Source: Halichoerus grypus
Taxonomy: Eukaryota; Chordata; Mammalia; Carnivora; Phocidae
DNA: 64,000 nucleotides
NCBI RefSeq assembly: GCF_964656455.1
Contig: NC_135724.1
Coordinates: 15,762,919-15,826,918 of the forward strand
Reading direction: 5' to 3'
The notes below the pieces were generated by a model. That model searched no databases and was not told the origin of the DNA. It saw only the letters and a program-made list of their open reading frames with translations. Shown here in pieces: positions 54,966 to 64,000 of this stretch (positions are counted from its first letter, which is position 1; the number at the start of each line of letters is the position of its first letter). Position numbers and translations under genes: made by a program.

Positions 54966-55386
54966 TTAAAGAAATTCTTACTCTCTAAAATCTAACATGA
55001 TGGGTGTAGTTGAATGTATCAGTCACAAGGTGGCACTAGACTTCTAGATTTATTAACATGCCAACTTTTCGTTGAGGTCCCCTGGACAGGAGGGAGCATT
55101 ACATTCTAAAATGTTAAGATACTCAATGGTTTTTTATAGTACTATCAGAGTCTTCTTTAAGATTGAAGTATAGAACTATATACCTCTGAAGAAATTTTAA
55201 TTCCGAAGTATATTTCTGACAATCATTAAATGTCTCCAAGTAGAAAAAAGATAAATTTATAAATACCATGACTAACTTGCATTTTAAATTTTATTTAAAT
55301 TTTCTTTCTGAAACTTATGTCACACTAACATGAAAAATTTGGACAGATAAAATTGTGACCATGGTAACATCTTTTACCCAGGGATT
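54966..55386. other. AT-rich non-repetitive stretch
   Basis: Nothing recognised except a CTCF-like word at 55023-55039. Confidence 0.4.
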
Positions 55387-55402
55387 TAAAATATAGCAAG
55401 TA

Positions 55403-55839
55403 GGGGCGCCTGGGTGGCTCAGTCGGTTGAGTGCCCAACTCTTGATTTCAGCTCAGATCATGATATCAGGGTCGTGAGATCGAGCCCCACGTGGAGCTCC
55501 ATGCTGAGTGTGAAACCTGCTTGAGCTTCTCTCTCTCCCTCTCCCTCTGTCCCTCCCCCCACCCACACATGTACTCTCTCTGTCTCTCAAGTAGATAAAT
55601 AAATCTTTATTTTTTAAAAAATATTTTACTTATTTATTTATTTGAGAGAAAGAAAGAGAGAGAGCACAAGCAAGTGGAGGGGCAGTGGGAGAGGGAGAAA
55701 TAGACTCCCTGCTGAGCAAGGAGCCAGATGTGGGGTTCAATCCCAGCACCCTGAGATCATGACCTGAGCTAAAGCCAGATGCTTAACCGACTGAGCCACC
55801 CAGGCACCCCAATAAATAAATCTTTAAAAAATTAATAAA
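55403..55839 (+). mobile_element. Full-length SINEC interrupted by an inverted SINEC
   Basis: Plus-strand SINE with perfect 16-bp outer duplication 'taaaatatagcaagta' at 55387-55402 and 55840-55855. Its A-rich tail is interrupted by a minus-strand SINE (55610-55811), after which the tail resumes. The result is two ~200-bp SINE bodies as an inverted repeat with almost no spacer. Confidence 0.97.
55610..55811 (-). mobile_element. SINEC nested in SINE tail, opposite strand
   Basis: Minus-strand full-length SINE with perfect 15-bp inner duplication 'ataaataaatcttta' at 55595-55609 and 55812-55826, which is tail sequence of the host SINE. Confidence 0.97.
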
Positions 55840-55855
55840 TAAAATATAGCAAGTA

Positions 55856-56284
55856 TTTATGTATTCACCATAGTTACCATCTGAAGATTTTGATAGCTAC
55901 AGAAAAATAATCAGTTTGCCAGAAAAATCTAATGTCAGAAATGTTCCAAGAGAAAACTTTCTCAAGTTTATAGATTTTAGGTAAGAGATAATCCCAACTA
56001 GGTTTCATTTCCTGGCAGAATCTCATAGTCACCAAGTCAAAAGAGTTTTCCTCTCAAGAATTCTTGTTTGTAGTAAAGATTTATTGCTCTGATTATTCCA
56101 GAAGTTAAAATTTGCTCCGGAAAACAGTTTCTAAAACAGAGGTTGCAATTTAAGGGAATTTCATACTGTCTTATCCCCATAGATCAAGGTAGCTCATTCT
56201 GAGCTCAGCAAGATTGTGACACGGTGTTTGTAAATTCATAAACATATTTAAGCAATATTTACATGCTATTTATAAAGAATACAT
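55856..56284. other. AT-rich non-repetitive stretch
   Basis: Nothing recognised. Confidence 0.4.
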
Positions 56285-56735
56285 GTTTGTAGATGAAGTA
56301 AAAGCATGGGCTGACAAGATACTATGCCCGAATCATCATGGTGGTGGCCTCTGGGGAGAAATCAAGGGAAATAGAACCAGGGAGGAATTCAAGGGGGCTT
56401 CAACTTTATCACTAATATTTATTTGTTGTTTTTTTTTTAAGATTTATTATTTAGTTATTTATTTGACAGAGAAAGAGCTCAAGCGGGGGCAGAGGGAGAA
56501 GCAGGCTCCCCGCTGAGCAGGGAGCCCAATGCGGGACTTGACCCCAGGACCCTGGGATCACAACCTGAGCCGAGGGCACACATTTAACCAACTGAGCCAC
56601 CCACGTGCCCCTATTCATTTGTTTTTGACTAAAGTTTGGTACTTGCTTGTGTGTGCCAATGTTTGTTATATTACATTCTGTTGTCTTTCTTGTTAAATTT
56701 TCCAATGACAAAAAGAAGAAAAATAAATTAACTAA
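56285..56735 (+). mobile_element. Old L1 3' UTR with nested SINE
   Basis: 'gtggtggcctctggggagaaatc', 'gggaggaattcaagggggcttcaactttatcac' before, and 'tgccaatgtttgttatattacattctgttgtc' after the SINE, in L1 3' UTR order. Frame 56283-56516 passes from L1 into SINE. Confidence 0.78.
56428..56611 (-). mobile_element. Full-length SINEC, minus strand, nested in L1
   Basis: Duplications 'tatttatttgtt' 56416-56427 and 'tattcatttgtt' 56612-56623 differ once in 12. Tail appears as T-run near 56431-56440. Confidence 0.95.
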
Positions 56736-57325
56736 TTAATTGGTATTGTCCCCAAGGATCAGTTGACTTTCCTGCAACAAATCTGTCAAGTCAAGGAATG
56801 AAACAGAATATGTCCAAGATGAGGCAGCCCTTGGGCTCTTTGTCTGAAACCTTCACGATGGCATACAAACCCAGGACGGATTGTTTTGATTAGAGGTTTT
56901 AGTGAATCTTGGGATAAGTGGGTTTATTTCTTTTTAAACTTGTTATTGGAAAAGAATGTTTTGCAAAACACAGTTCTGATGAGAATATTTTATAGATAAT
57001 GGCCCCCACACTAGAGAGAGACTGAGGGCGAGCAGCGAAGGGAAAAGAGCTACAAGGGCTGGAAAATGAGTCGATGCAACTGGCAACCATTTACCATAAA
57101 CCAGTGTAAAATGACAGACTCACGGGGAAATCTCTGGCATGTTTAAAATGTTCTTCTTACGGTAACGGTTTTGCCTTTCACAAATGCAACATAATGCGGG
57201 AGAGAAACCCAAGGTCACCAGCTCGAACAAAGCAGGAAGAATTCCAGGGGGTTCTTCCTGCTTTCAGTAGTACCCTTCAAGAGATTTTGATAGCTTCGAA
57301 GTCGCTACTTTTTAGAGAAATCACT
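56736..57325. other. Non-repetitive stretch
   Basis: Nothing recognised; contains a few CpG sites at 57030-57290. Minus frame 56899-57090 lacks a motif. Confidence 0.4.
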
Positions 57326-57424
57326 TATTTTTTAAAGTAGTCTCTATTCCCAATATGGGGCTCGAACTCATGACCCCAAGACCAAGAGTCACATGCTGTA
57401 CTGACTGAGCCAGCCAGGAGCCCC
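57326..57424 (-). mobile_element. Short SINEC (old type), minus strand
   Basis: 'taaagtagtctctattcccaatatggggctcgaactcatgacc ... gactgagccagccaggagcccc' is the reverse of the short SINE. No duplication recognised. Confidence 0.92.
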
Positions 57425-57764
57425 ATGAAGACATATTTTAAATGTATCTTTATATAGTGAGATTTTTTTCTTTAATATTCTTCAATGTATTTATATCATC
57501 TTTTTAGATCATTATATCGTTTTCTTAGATCAATTCAAATTCAATGAAAAATTGTTGTCTTGTTTGTTTCTCAGATGTGTATACCATCCGTAGGGAGGTT
57601 GGATTGTGGCAAGGATCCATGGAGTTCTCTATAAAAGCTTACAATTAATTTAGTTTTCTCTCTTTTAAGATGAAAAAATTAGATACACTTCGAAACTGAC
57701 ATTTTCCACTAACATGTTGGTGCAGAGTCATGGAGTGAAGCATACAAGTCTTGTTTGTATTTGC

Positions 57765-58000
57765 AGCTGCAGGGGTTAGAAGCACAGACTCAGTCAGACC
57801 AGCTGAGTTCTGTAGAATCTGGGGCAATTTACATAAATCCCCCCACGCCTCCATTTCCTTATCTACGTGAAATGGCCATGGTATTAATAGTACTTACCAC
57901 GTCAAGTCTTCAAGAAGAAAAATATGAGTCAGTATCTGCAAAGCACTTAGAACCATGTCACACACCTAGAAAGTACAAGTATGATGATATAAGCTACATT
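57765..58000 (+). repeat. MIR, near full length
   Basis: 'gggttagaagcacagactcagtcagacc', 'cctccatttccttatctacgtgaaatggccatggtattaatagtacttacc' and 'tctgcaaagcacttagaaccatgtcacac' follow the MIR consensus. The 89-codon plus frame at 57755-58024 runs through it. Confidence 0.85.
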
Positions 58001-58225
58001 ATACTCAAGAAAATTTTAAGGTAACATATGTTGGGTCCGTATTCCTTTAGGGCACATATGTTCTTGTTGTTTTCCACATGATTCTGAGAACAAATGTGTA
58101 TCTGGAGATGTAAGTCTGCCCAGGGCCAGTTTCCGGGGCCTGTGACCTATTCAGGGCCCCCATGCCCTTCTCAGAAGGACCCCTTGCTTGGTTTAATGTT
58201 CTGTTGTCACTGTCTTGAAATTCTT

Positions 58226-58547
58226 TTTTTTTTTAAGAGTAAAAATTAATGAATTTTATTTTTTTTATTATGTTAAGTTAGCCACCACACAGTACATCAT
58301 TAGTGGGGGTTTTTGTTTTTTTGTTTTTTTTTTTAAGATTTCATTTATTTATTTGACAGAGAAAGAGACACAGAGAGAGAGGGAACACAAGCAGGGGGAG
58401 TGGGAGAGGGAGAAGCAGGCCTCCCGCGGAGCAGGGAGCCCGATGCGGGGCTCGATCCCAGGACCCCGGGATCGTGACCCGAGCCAAAGGCAGACACTTA
58501 ACGACTGAGCCACCCAGGCGCCCCCATCATTAGTTTTTGATGTAGTA
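58226..58547 (-). mobile_element. Minute 5'-truncated L1 (~100 bp) with nested SINE
   Basis: Only the last bases of a carnivore L1 3' end in reverse orientation ('ttttattatgttaagttagccacc', 'gtacatcattagt', 'catcattagtttttgatgtag'), flanked by a perfect 13-bp duplication 'tcttgaaattctt' at 58213-58225 and 58548-58560. A SINE occupies 58305-58524, so the L1 itself contributes about 100 bp. Confidence 0.9.
58305..58524 (-). mobile_element. Full-length SINEC, minus strand, nested in tiny L1
   Basis: Near-consensus young subtype ('gggaacacaagcagggggag'). Perfect 10-bp repeat 'catcattagt' at 58295-58304 and 58525-58534. A plus frame at 58215-58508 is an antisense SINE translation. Confidence 0.96.
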
Positions 58548-58560
58548 TCTTGAAATTCTT

Positions 58561-58995
58561 AATGATGGTCCTGATTCTATCTAAACTCTGTCTTCTGTTC
58601 TAGGTTGTTTTAAGCCCAGAGGCCCAAAGCTGGTCATCATGGCCTCTTGGCTCACAGGTTTGGGGTCAACTGTTTTGGAGGAAATGGAAAGCTCTGTCAA
58701 GCACATTGTTCTTTCTCCATAGCACCCAGCAGACTGCTGCTGGGGCACAAAACACTTGCTTTACTCCCTTTTCCTTGCCTCCGACGTGTAAAGGGAACAC
58801 GTCTATAAATATGCATTTATAGAGAGGAGAAAAAAGAGCTTGGCCTTTTTGCAAACACCACTTACACAAAACTATGCTTTATTCCGTACCATTCCCCTCA
58901 GGAGTGAAATGATCAAGTCCAGAGTTTCTGTTCTTCCTTCAGGATCTCTTTCTTCCTTAGGAAAGTGTCTTGGAGGGTACAGGGTAGGGCAGGAG
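58561..58995. other. Non-repetitive stretch
   Basis: Nothing recognised; minus frame 58666-58869 (67 codons) has no motif. Confidence 0.4.
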
Positions 58996-58999
58996 CAGA

Positions 59000-59110
59000 G
59001 TCCTTAATTCTAGGTGCGTGATCTCAGACAGGCAAGTCATTTAAGCTTCCCTGGTCACACTTCCAAATTGTTTTCAAATGAGAAGAACGGTAGTTGCCAG
59101 ATACAGGAAC
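59000..59110 (+). repeat. MIR fragment
   Basis: 'ttctaggtgcgtgatctcagacaggcaagtcatttaagcttccctgg' is a decayed MIR core. Confidence 0.55.
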
Positions 59111-59295
59111 GATGTGAGATCAGAAGATCATGTATGCAAAAGCATGTTATCATCTGGAAGGTGGGGGCAGTAGTCACAGCATGAAATCATTCCCTTCTGC
59201 TTTCTTTCCTAGGGTGACAGTCACAAAGTAGCTGACTCCATTTTCCCAATGGAAAAATTGAGTGCCCAGCACATTGAGCTGCTCCATAAAAGTTT

Positions 59296-59482
59296 TTTTT
59301 TTTTTTTTCTAATTTTATTTATCTGAAAGAGAGAGAGCGGGCACACACAAGCAGGGGGAGAGGCAGAGGGAGAAGCAGACTCCCCACTTAGTGGGGAGCC
59401 TGATGTGAGGCTTGATCCAGGACCCCAGGATCATGACCTGAGCCAAAGGCAGACGCTTAACCCACTGAGCCACCCAGGTGCC
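59296..59482 (-). mobile_element. Full-length SINEC, minus strand, perfect 17-bp duplication
   Basis: 'ctgctccataaaagttt' at 59279-59295 and 59483-59499. The minus-strand 141-codon frame at 59315-59740 combines SINE and L2 sequence and is not a gene. Confidence 0.97.
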
Positions 59483-59519
59483 CTGCTCCATAAAAGTTTT
59501 AAAGTAAAGGTTAAACAAG

Positions 59520-60000
59520 GTACACACATGCATTAAATAATCACTGATTCTGCATCTTCTTTGAGTTAGTCCCAGAGAAGGCACCAAGAAGTGGATTAGG
59601 AAACGCCTTTTCCTCAAAGGGCTCACGCCATAGGATAGGCAGGAGTGACGATTGAGGGGGAAATGATCACCATACAGAATCATAAATATTTTAATGAGGG
59701 AAAAATGTGGAAAGTGCTGAGACATCATCTGTTCTCCCACAGGATCTTGGAGAAGGCTTCAAAGAGAAGATTTCAAAGAGAAGGCTTGTAGGAGTTCACC
59801 ATTTGGAGAAGGAGAAGGGTATTCGGAGTCAGAGGGGTCCATCCATGTGGGGCATTTGTGGAAAGAAAATAAGAGACAAGGACTAAAACAGGAGGATGAG
59901 GTAAGGATTCATTCTGCAGGTGAGCCTTTGGGGCACTTCCACGGGTTTCTGATTCCAGAGTGCAGTGGTCAGAATTGTTTAAGAAGATCATCTTGGACGT
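59520..60000 (-). repeat. L2, minus strand
   Basis: Long decayed L2 in reverse ('gtgctgagacatcatctgttctcccacagg', 'gtaggagttcaccatttgg', 'gaataagagacaagg', 'cagagtgcagtggtcagaattg'). Contains a 14-bp tandem duplication of 'ttcaaagagaagg/at' at about 59757-59784. Confidence 0.6.
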
Positions 60001-60073
60001 AGACTAGATAAAGCATAATTCCTCATGACGTGAGGAAACCAAGGAGGCAGGAACATTTATTAGTAAAAAACTA

Positions 60074-60465
60074 TTCCCATGTGTCCATCAACTGGTGAAT
60101 GATAAACCAGGGTGGTTTATCCATATGAGAGAATATTATTCAGCCATAGAAAGGAATGAGGTGCTGATACGTGCTATGATATGGATGAACCCTGAAAACA
60201 TTATGCTAAGTGTAAGGAGCTAGTAACAAAGGACCATAACATTTATATGGAAAGTCCAGAATAAGGAAATTTCTAGAGACAGAAAGTAGATTACCTATTG
60301 CCAGGGGCTGAGGGAAGGGGGTAGGGTGGGGCGTGACTACTCATGGGTACCAAGTTTCTTTTTGGGTAATGAAAATGTTCTGGAATTAGATAATGGTGAC
60401 GGTCCACAACTCTGTGAATATACTAAAAACCCCTGACTTAGACAACTTAAAATAGTACAATTTGA
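60074..60465 (+). mobile_element. Old L1 ORF2 end and 3' UTR
   Basis: 'catgtgtccatcaactggtgaatgataaacc', 'gaatattattcagccatagaaaggaatgagg', 'gattacctattgccaggggctgagg', 'aatgaaaatgttctggaattagataatggtg' in L1 order. Confidence 0.85.
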
Positions 60466-60913
60466 ATATGAAAGAATCTATTGCCTTTGTCTGATAGAGA
60501 AATAAGGAAGAACTGAACAGAATTAGCACCAAATAAACAAACAGGCTGGGTTTCAAAATATTTAGAAGATATGGCAGTAAAAGAAAAATAGAGCTTTCCT
60601 CAAGCCTTCTAACCAGAGGCAGTAGCCGAGTGGGGCTGAGCCAGAGGTAAAGAGGAAATATTCTTGCAAATATAGACCTGGGTTTCAGATGTTGCGGGAC
60701 AGACAGTAGAAGCGCTGAACAAGGTTGCACGAAATTACTGCAGGGAGGAGATGGAGCTCACTAGCAGTCAGAAGCAAGGAGCAGTTTTTTTGTGGGCCTT
60801 TTAAGAAGGCTGTATTTAGCAGAAATATATTTGCAATGATTACTTTCTTTGTAGTTTTGTTTCAAAGAGATTTGAAGCCATTTATAAAAATGCATACTAT
60901 ACAAATGTAGGAT
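60466..60913. other. Non-repetitive stretch
   Basis: Nothing recognised; a 114-codon minus-strand frame (60386-60730) overlaps the L1 end and lacks a motif. Confidence 0.4.
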
Positions 60914-60929
60914 AAAAGTAGAGACTGTG

Positions 60930-61127
60930 GGGGCGCCTGGGTGGCACAGTCGTTAAGCGTCTGCCTTCGGCTCAGGTCGTGATCCCAGGGTCCTGGGATC
61001 GAGCCCCGCATCGGGCTCCCTGCTCGGCGGGAAGCCTGCTTCTCCCTCTCCCACTCCCCCTGCTTGTGTTCCCTCTCTCCCTGTGTCTCTGTCAAATAAA
61101 TAAATAAAATCTTTAAAAAAAAAAAAA
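60930..61127 (+). mobile_element. Young full-length SINEC, near consensus
   Basis: Perfect 16-bp duplication 'aaaagtagagactgtg' at 60914-60929 and 61128-61143, intact CpG-rich 'gatcgagccccgcatcggg' block and clean A-tail (about 61115-61131). One of the youngest copies here. Minus frame 60862-61095 is antisense SINE. Confidence 0.98.
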
Positions 61128-61143
61128 AAAAGTAGAGACTGTG

Positions 61144-61876
61144 ATTAAGGCAAAGGGATATTAATAATAAAAAGGGTCAAAAGAAGCGGGGGGGGGGTAG
61201 GTACTGTATATCAAAAAATCTCTTGTACTTTCTGAAAGTGTGTGCAAATTGAGATCTGGGTTTTGGAGGGTTTTTTTTAGCAGCAGGAACATGAAGTACA
61301 ATTATTTGAGAAGACTCATCAGTTGGTTACAAGAGTCACTGGTGAATGAGGGGTTTGGATTCGTTGGCTTCCTGTTAGTTGAGGTTTTGCTATATAAGGC
61401 TTTCCTGTTTTGCAGATGAAACCACCACTGCTGTTCGAGTCCAGGTGCGTGAGTTCTGCAGAGAGCCGCTCCTTCGCTCCTTCGCTCCTTCGCGGGGTCT
61501 GGAGGCGCCGCGCTGAGCAGACGGTGCGGTGAGGTTCTCAGCTAGTCCCAGGCACCCTGTCCTGGGAAAGAAGGGGGCAAGCCTGGGGACACCTGCCGTT
61601 GGTCTCCAGCGGCAGCATGCGGCCAACGCCAGCATTTGACGCTGGGCTTCAGCGTGTCTTCTCAGCAGAACGGGGCTTCTGGAATATGCCAGGGAATTAG
61701 GTGTCTTGACTCCAGGAGTCTGAGCACAAACTGCAATCAGATCTAAGGATGCACCTAGTGTCTGGTCCTTTCCCATCCCACCCGACCCCGCCCCATGCCC
61801 TAGAAGGTGGCAGCAGCTAAATTGACGGCTGTAAGTAGAAGACAATGAAGCTAATTGGCAACTAAAAATAAATGTA
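61144..61876. other. Non-repetitive stretch with GC-rich patch and 8-bp tandem repeat
   Basis: 'gctccttc' is repeated three times at about 61468-61491; 61460-61640 has many CpG sites. A minus-strand frame of 168 codons (61390-61896) spans it but its start lies in the next SINE and its sequence is low in recognisable features. I see no gene. Confidence 0.4.
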
Positions 61877-61889
61877 AAATACATTGAAC

Positions 61890-62012
61890 GGGGCACCTGG
61901 CTGGTTCAGTGAGTAGAGCATGCAATTCCTGATCTGGGGGTCATGAGTTCGAGTCCCACACTGGGTGTAGAGATTACTAAAAAAATTAACTTTAAAAAAA
62001 TAATAATAAAAT
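61890..62012 (+). mobile_element. Short SINEC (old type)
   Basis: 'ggggcacctggctggttcagtgagtagagc ... gtgtagagattac' plus A/T-rich tail. Flanks 'aaatacattg' and 'aaatacatgg' suggest a duplication. Confidence 0.92.
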
Positions 62013-62023
62013 GAAATACATGG

Positions 62024-62490
62024 GACAGCAATACTAAATATGGGAAAAATAACAAAGGACACCCAGGCACTCAAACACAAATAAAGGCTTTGATTTCTCA
62101 CAGCTAGCCACAGAACTAAGGATTATGATTACTAATGTTGGTTTTTTCTTGCTTGCTTTGAGCTTCTGCTTCCATATCTCCAGCAGGTCCAAGAAACATT
62201 TTTTTAATCAGTTGACACCATTATCCAAGCCCAGGAGTCGCCTTTGGGATGGGATGTCTTGCTGTTAAAAGGCAGCCGAAGGAACTAGACGAGAGGTGGG
62301 AGGTAGGGAGGAGAGACAGCAAGCAGGATGCGTTGAAGAGGAGTCTAACTGAATGCAGTTGTGACACCTTGAAATACCAAACCATTTCGTCACTTTCTAG
62401 AAAAATCATGATACCTCACCTCCCAGCTCACCCTTCTCCAACTTACTGTTTCATGTTTCAGTATTTACCAGAGCTTTGTTTTGTTTTTGT
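62024..62490. other. Non-repetitive stretch
   Basis: Nothing recognised; the 133-codon plus frame at 62249-62650 ends inside an antisense SINE. Confidence 0.4.
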
Positions 62491-62499
62491 TTTTATTTT

Positions 62500-62691
62500 A
62501 AGGATTTTATTTATTTATATGAGAGTGAGAGAGAACAAGAGAGAGAGAGCACAAGCAGGGGGAGCGGCAGGCAGAGGGAGAAGCAGACTCCTCACTGAGC
62601 AAGGAGCCCGATATGGGACTCGATCCCAGGACCCTGGGATCATGACCTGAGCCGAAGGCAGACGCCTAACCAACGGAGCCACCCAGGCGCC
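62500..62691 (-). mobile_element. Full-length SINEC, minus strand
   Basis: 'taaggattttatttatttatatgagagtgag ... gagccacccaggcgccc' with T-rich flanks on both sides ('ttttgtttttg'), so the duplication boundary is ambiguous. Confidence 0.94.
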
Positions 62692-62704
62692 CTGGTTTTG
62701 TTTT

Positions 62705-62797
62705 TTTAAGATTTTTTTTTAAGTAATCTCTACACCCAACGTGGGGCTGGAACACACAACCCTGAGCTCCACCGACCAAGCCAGCCAGGCACCCCCA
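62705..62797 (-). mobile_element. Short SINEC (old type), minus strand, adjacent
   Basis: 'taagtaatctctacacccaacgtggggctgg ... caagccagccaggcaccccc' lies directly after the full-length SINE. About 20 bp of the body ('tgagatcaagagtcacatgctc') are deleted. Confidence 0.9.
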
Positions 62798-62929
62798 GAC
62801 TTTAGTCTTTTAAGCCATTGGATATAAAGCATTTTACAAGAAATTGCAGCAATCTTATATGAAAGCACATGGGTCATCTGGGGTCGGAGACCCTGGGTCT
62901 TGCTCTGCAATTAACAAGCTCACCCCAGC

Positions 62930-63030
62930 AAGGAACAGAGCTGACACCACTCATGGCCTCAGTCTCCTGATTCATAAAACAGGGTGTTTGACCACATATT
63001 TCTAGTCACCCTTCCATCTTGAACTTGCTC
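62930..63030 (+). repeat. MIR fragment
   Basis: 'tggcctcagtctcctgattcataaaacagggtgtttgacc' is a decayed MIR core. Confidence 0.55.
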
Positions 63031-63044
63031 TGATAACCTGATGC

Positions 63045-63240
63045 AGTGTAGTGCTAAGAATAAGGGCACTGGCATTTGGTAATGCCTGCCTTTTGCCATT
63101 TATTTTGTAACCATGCTAAGCCTCAGTATCCTCATTCATAAGATGACTATCATGATAATGAATCTATTATCTACTTCATAGAAGAATTGCAAACATTAAG
63201 TAAGGATGTGTATAAAATGCCTACCCAGGCATGGCTTATA
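63045..63240 (+). repeat. MIR
   Basis: 'gccatttattttgtaaccatgctaagcctcagtatcctcattcataagatgactatcatgataatg' and 'aaatgcctacccaggcatgg' follow the MIR layout. Confidence 0.72.
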
Positions 63241-64000
63241 TTAAGCCTTTTTAAAAAGTTCCTTACTGCTACCAGCATGAGTAATAGCCTACAGAAGAGA
63301 AAGACAGCTCTAATACAGAACGCACAAGTCCCTTTATATTTAACAACAAGAACAAAAGTGAGTCTTTCCATGAACATGTTTTCTCATTTCAAAAATAATA
63401 TTGCTCATGGTAAGAACTTTAGAAAACACTTTTTAAGCATTCGATCTTCTGAGAAAAGAGACCTGCAGAGTGAGGCAGGATTTCTTCTGAAACACAACAA
63501 TTCTTGAGATTAAATGACCAAGGGATTTAAAACTGTAGATTTACCAAATCCAAGTCTTTTAAACTTCAAAAGTCATCAATTAAGCAGCAGAATGCACAGT
63601 TATGAAAGGCTACATACAATCACCGTGATTCGAGATCTCTCCTTGTGGGGCTGTGTCATTTTAAAGACGATTTCCTTCCAAGGAGGAAAATGATGGAAAC
63701 CATTACCAAAATGTTTCTTCTCGGCCCCCTGCGTGCGCCGGCCCTGGTTCTGGTCAGCAGACAGCACTGCTTTTGATATCCAGTTGCTGTCTTCCCCTGC
63801 ACCTGCCAGCCCCGCCTGGTACAGATAATTTGCAGTAAGCACGGCTTCAGAGCTGGCCACCTGGCAGCCTTCCAGGATCTCGATGCACTGCTGGGAACAA
63901 GATCCTGCCTTCCCGTATAAATTCAGGATGGTTTGTAGGCGGCATTAATGAAACTGCTCAGGAGCCGTTTGTGGAGAATGATTTTGTGCTAGGGTCTGCC
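63241..64000. other. Non-repetitive end of window; possible exon edge on minus strand
   Basis: A minus-strand frame is open from 63944 to 63600 (115 codons, bounded upstream by a stop at 63945-63947). Its upstream part (about 63720-63940) has GC-rich third codon positions and reads smoothly, including CIEILEGCQVASSEAV and LTANYLYQAG. A GT donor-like 'cag/gtgcag' occurs near 63800 on that strand. The downstream part looks non-coding. I recognise no family. The plus-strand 106-codon frame at 63187-63507 is not convincing. Confidence 0.3.

Noticed and set aside
61390..61896. 168-codon minus-strand frame
   Set aside because: Begins in a short SINE and crosses a CpG-rich patch; no recognisable domain or exon structure.

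Overview
The window is ordinary gene-poor nuclear DNA of a caniform carnivore, most likely an arctoid (bear, seal or mustelid group); I cannot name the species. The evidence is the dense carpet of tRNA-Lys-derived SINEC elements (head GGGGCGCCTGGGTGGCTCAG, B box GATCGAGCC, pyrimidine-rich stretch, AATAAA-type tail) and of L1 3' ends of the carnivore type (the 'catggagcactgggtgtta' 3' UTR). I found no gene I would annotate as functional, no structural RNA gene and no CRISPR-like or prokaryotic feature. Almost every open frame of 60-150 codons is a frame through a SINE, an L1 remnant or non-repetitive DNA.

Layout: 1-9 kb has a cut-off MaLR LTR, a 5'-truncated L1 (3043-3913), three SINEs, an old L1 tail and a full MaLR LTR (8402-8780). 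9-11.2 kb is a SINE cluster with repeated use of the same target sites. 11.2-14.1 kb is the longest repeat-poor stretch and carries three perfect AP-1/TRE heptamers within 293 bp. 14.1-21.1 kb is old L1 sequence broken up by SINEs. 21434-24554 is the largest recent insertion, a 5'-truncated carnivore L1 with target duplications and a nested SINE. 25-36 kb mixes SINEs, L1 remnants, L2, MER5/MER20-like hAT fossils, an (AC)23 microsatellite and an unusually CpG-rich SINE. 36-44 kb is mostly non-repetitive with L2/MIR fragments, a possible solo LTR and MER5A. 44-49 kb contains several L1 remnants and LTR-like sequence. 49-54 kb is mostly non-repetitive. 53.5-55 kb is an L2 interrupted by a MaLR LTR and a small palindromic element. 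55.4-62.8 kb has an inverted SINE pair, nested L1/SINE insertions and young SINEs. The last ~300 bp contain a minus-strand frame that could be the edge of an exon, but this is weak.

The elements form an age ladder. L2, MIR, L3/CR1-like and hAT fossils lack target duplications. MaLR LTRs and old L1M tails come next. Then come short SINEs ending in 'gtgtagagattac' plus A-rich tail, then full-length SINEC elements, several with perfect 13-19 bp target-site duplications. Nesting order confirms this in many places. I did not find a new biological system. The best leads are possible regulatory sequence (AP-1 cluster, CpG-rich SINE with NRF1-like motif, CTCF-like motifs), a SINE inverted repeat, likely young SINE insertions and a few unassigned open frames.
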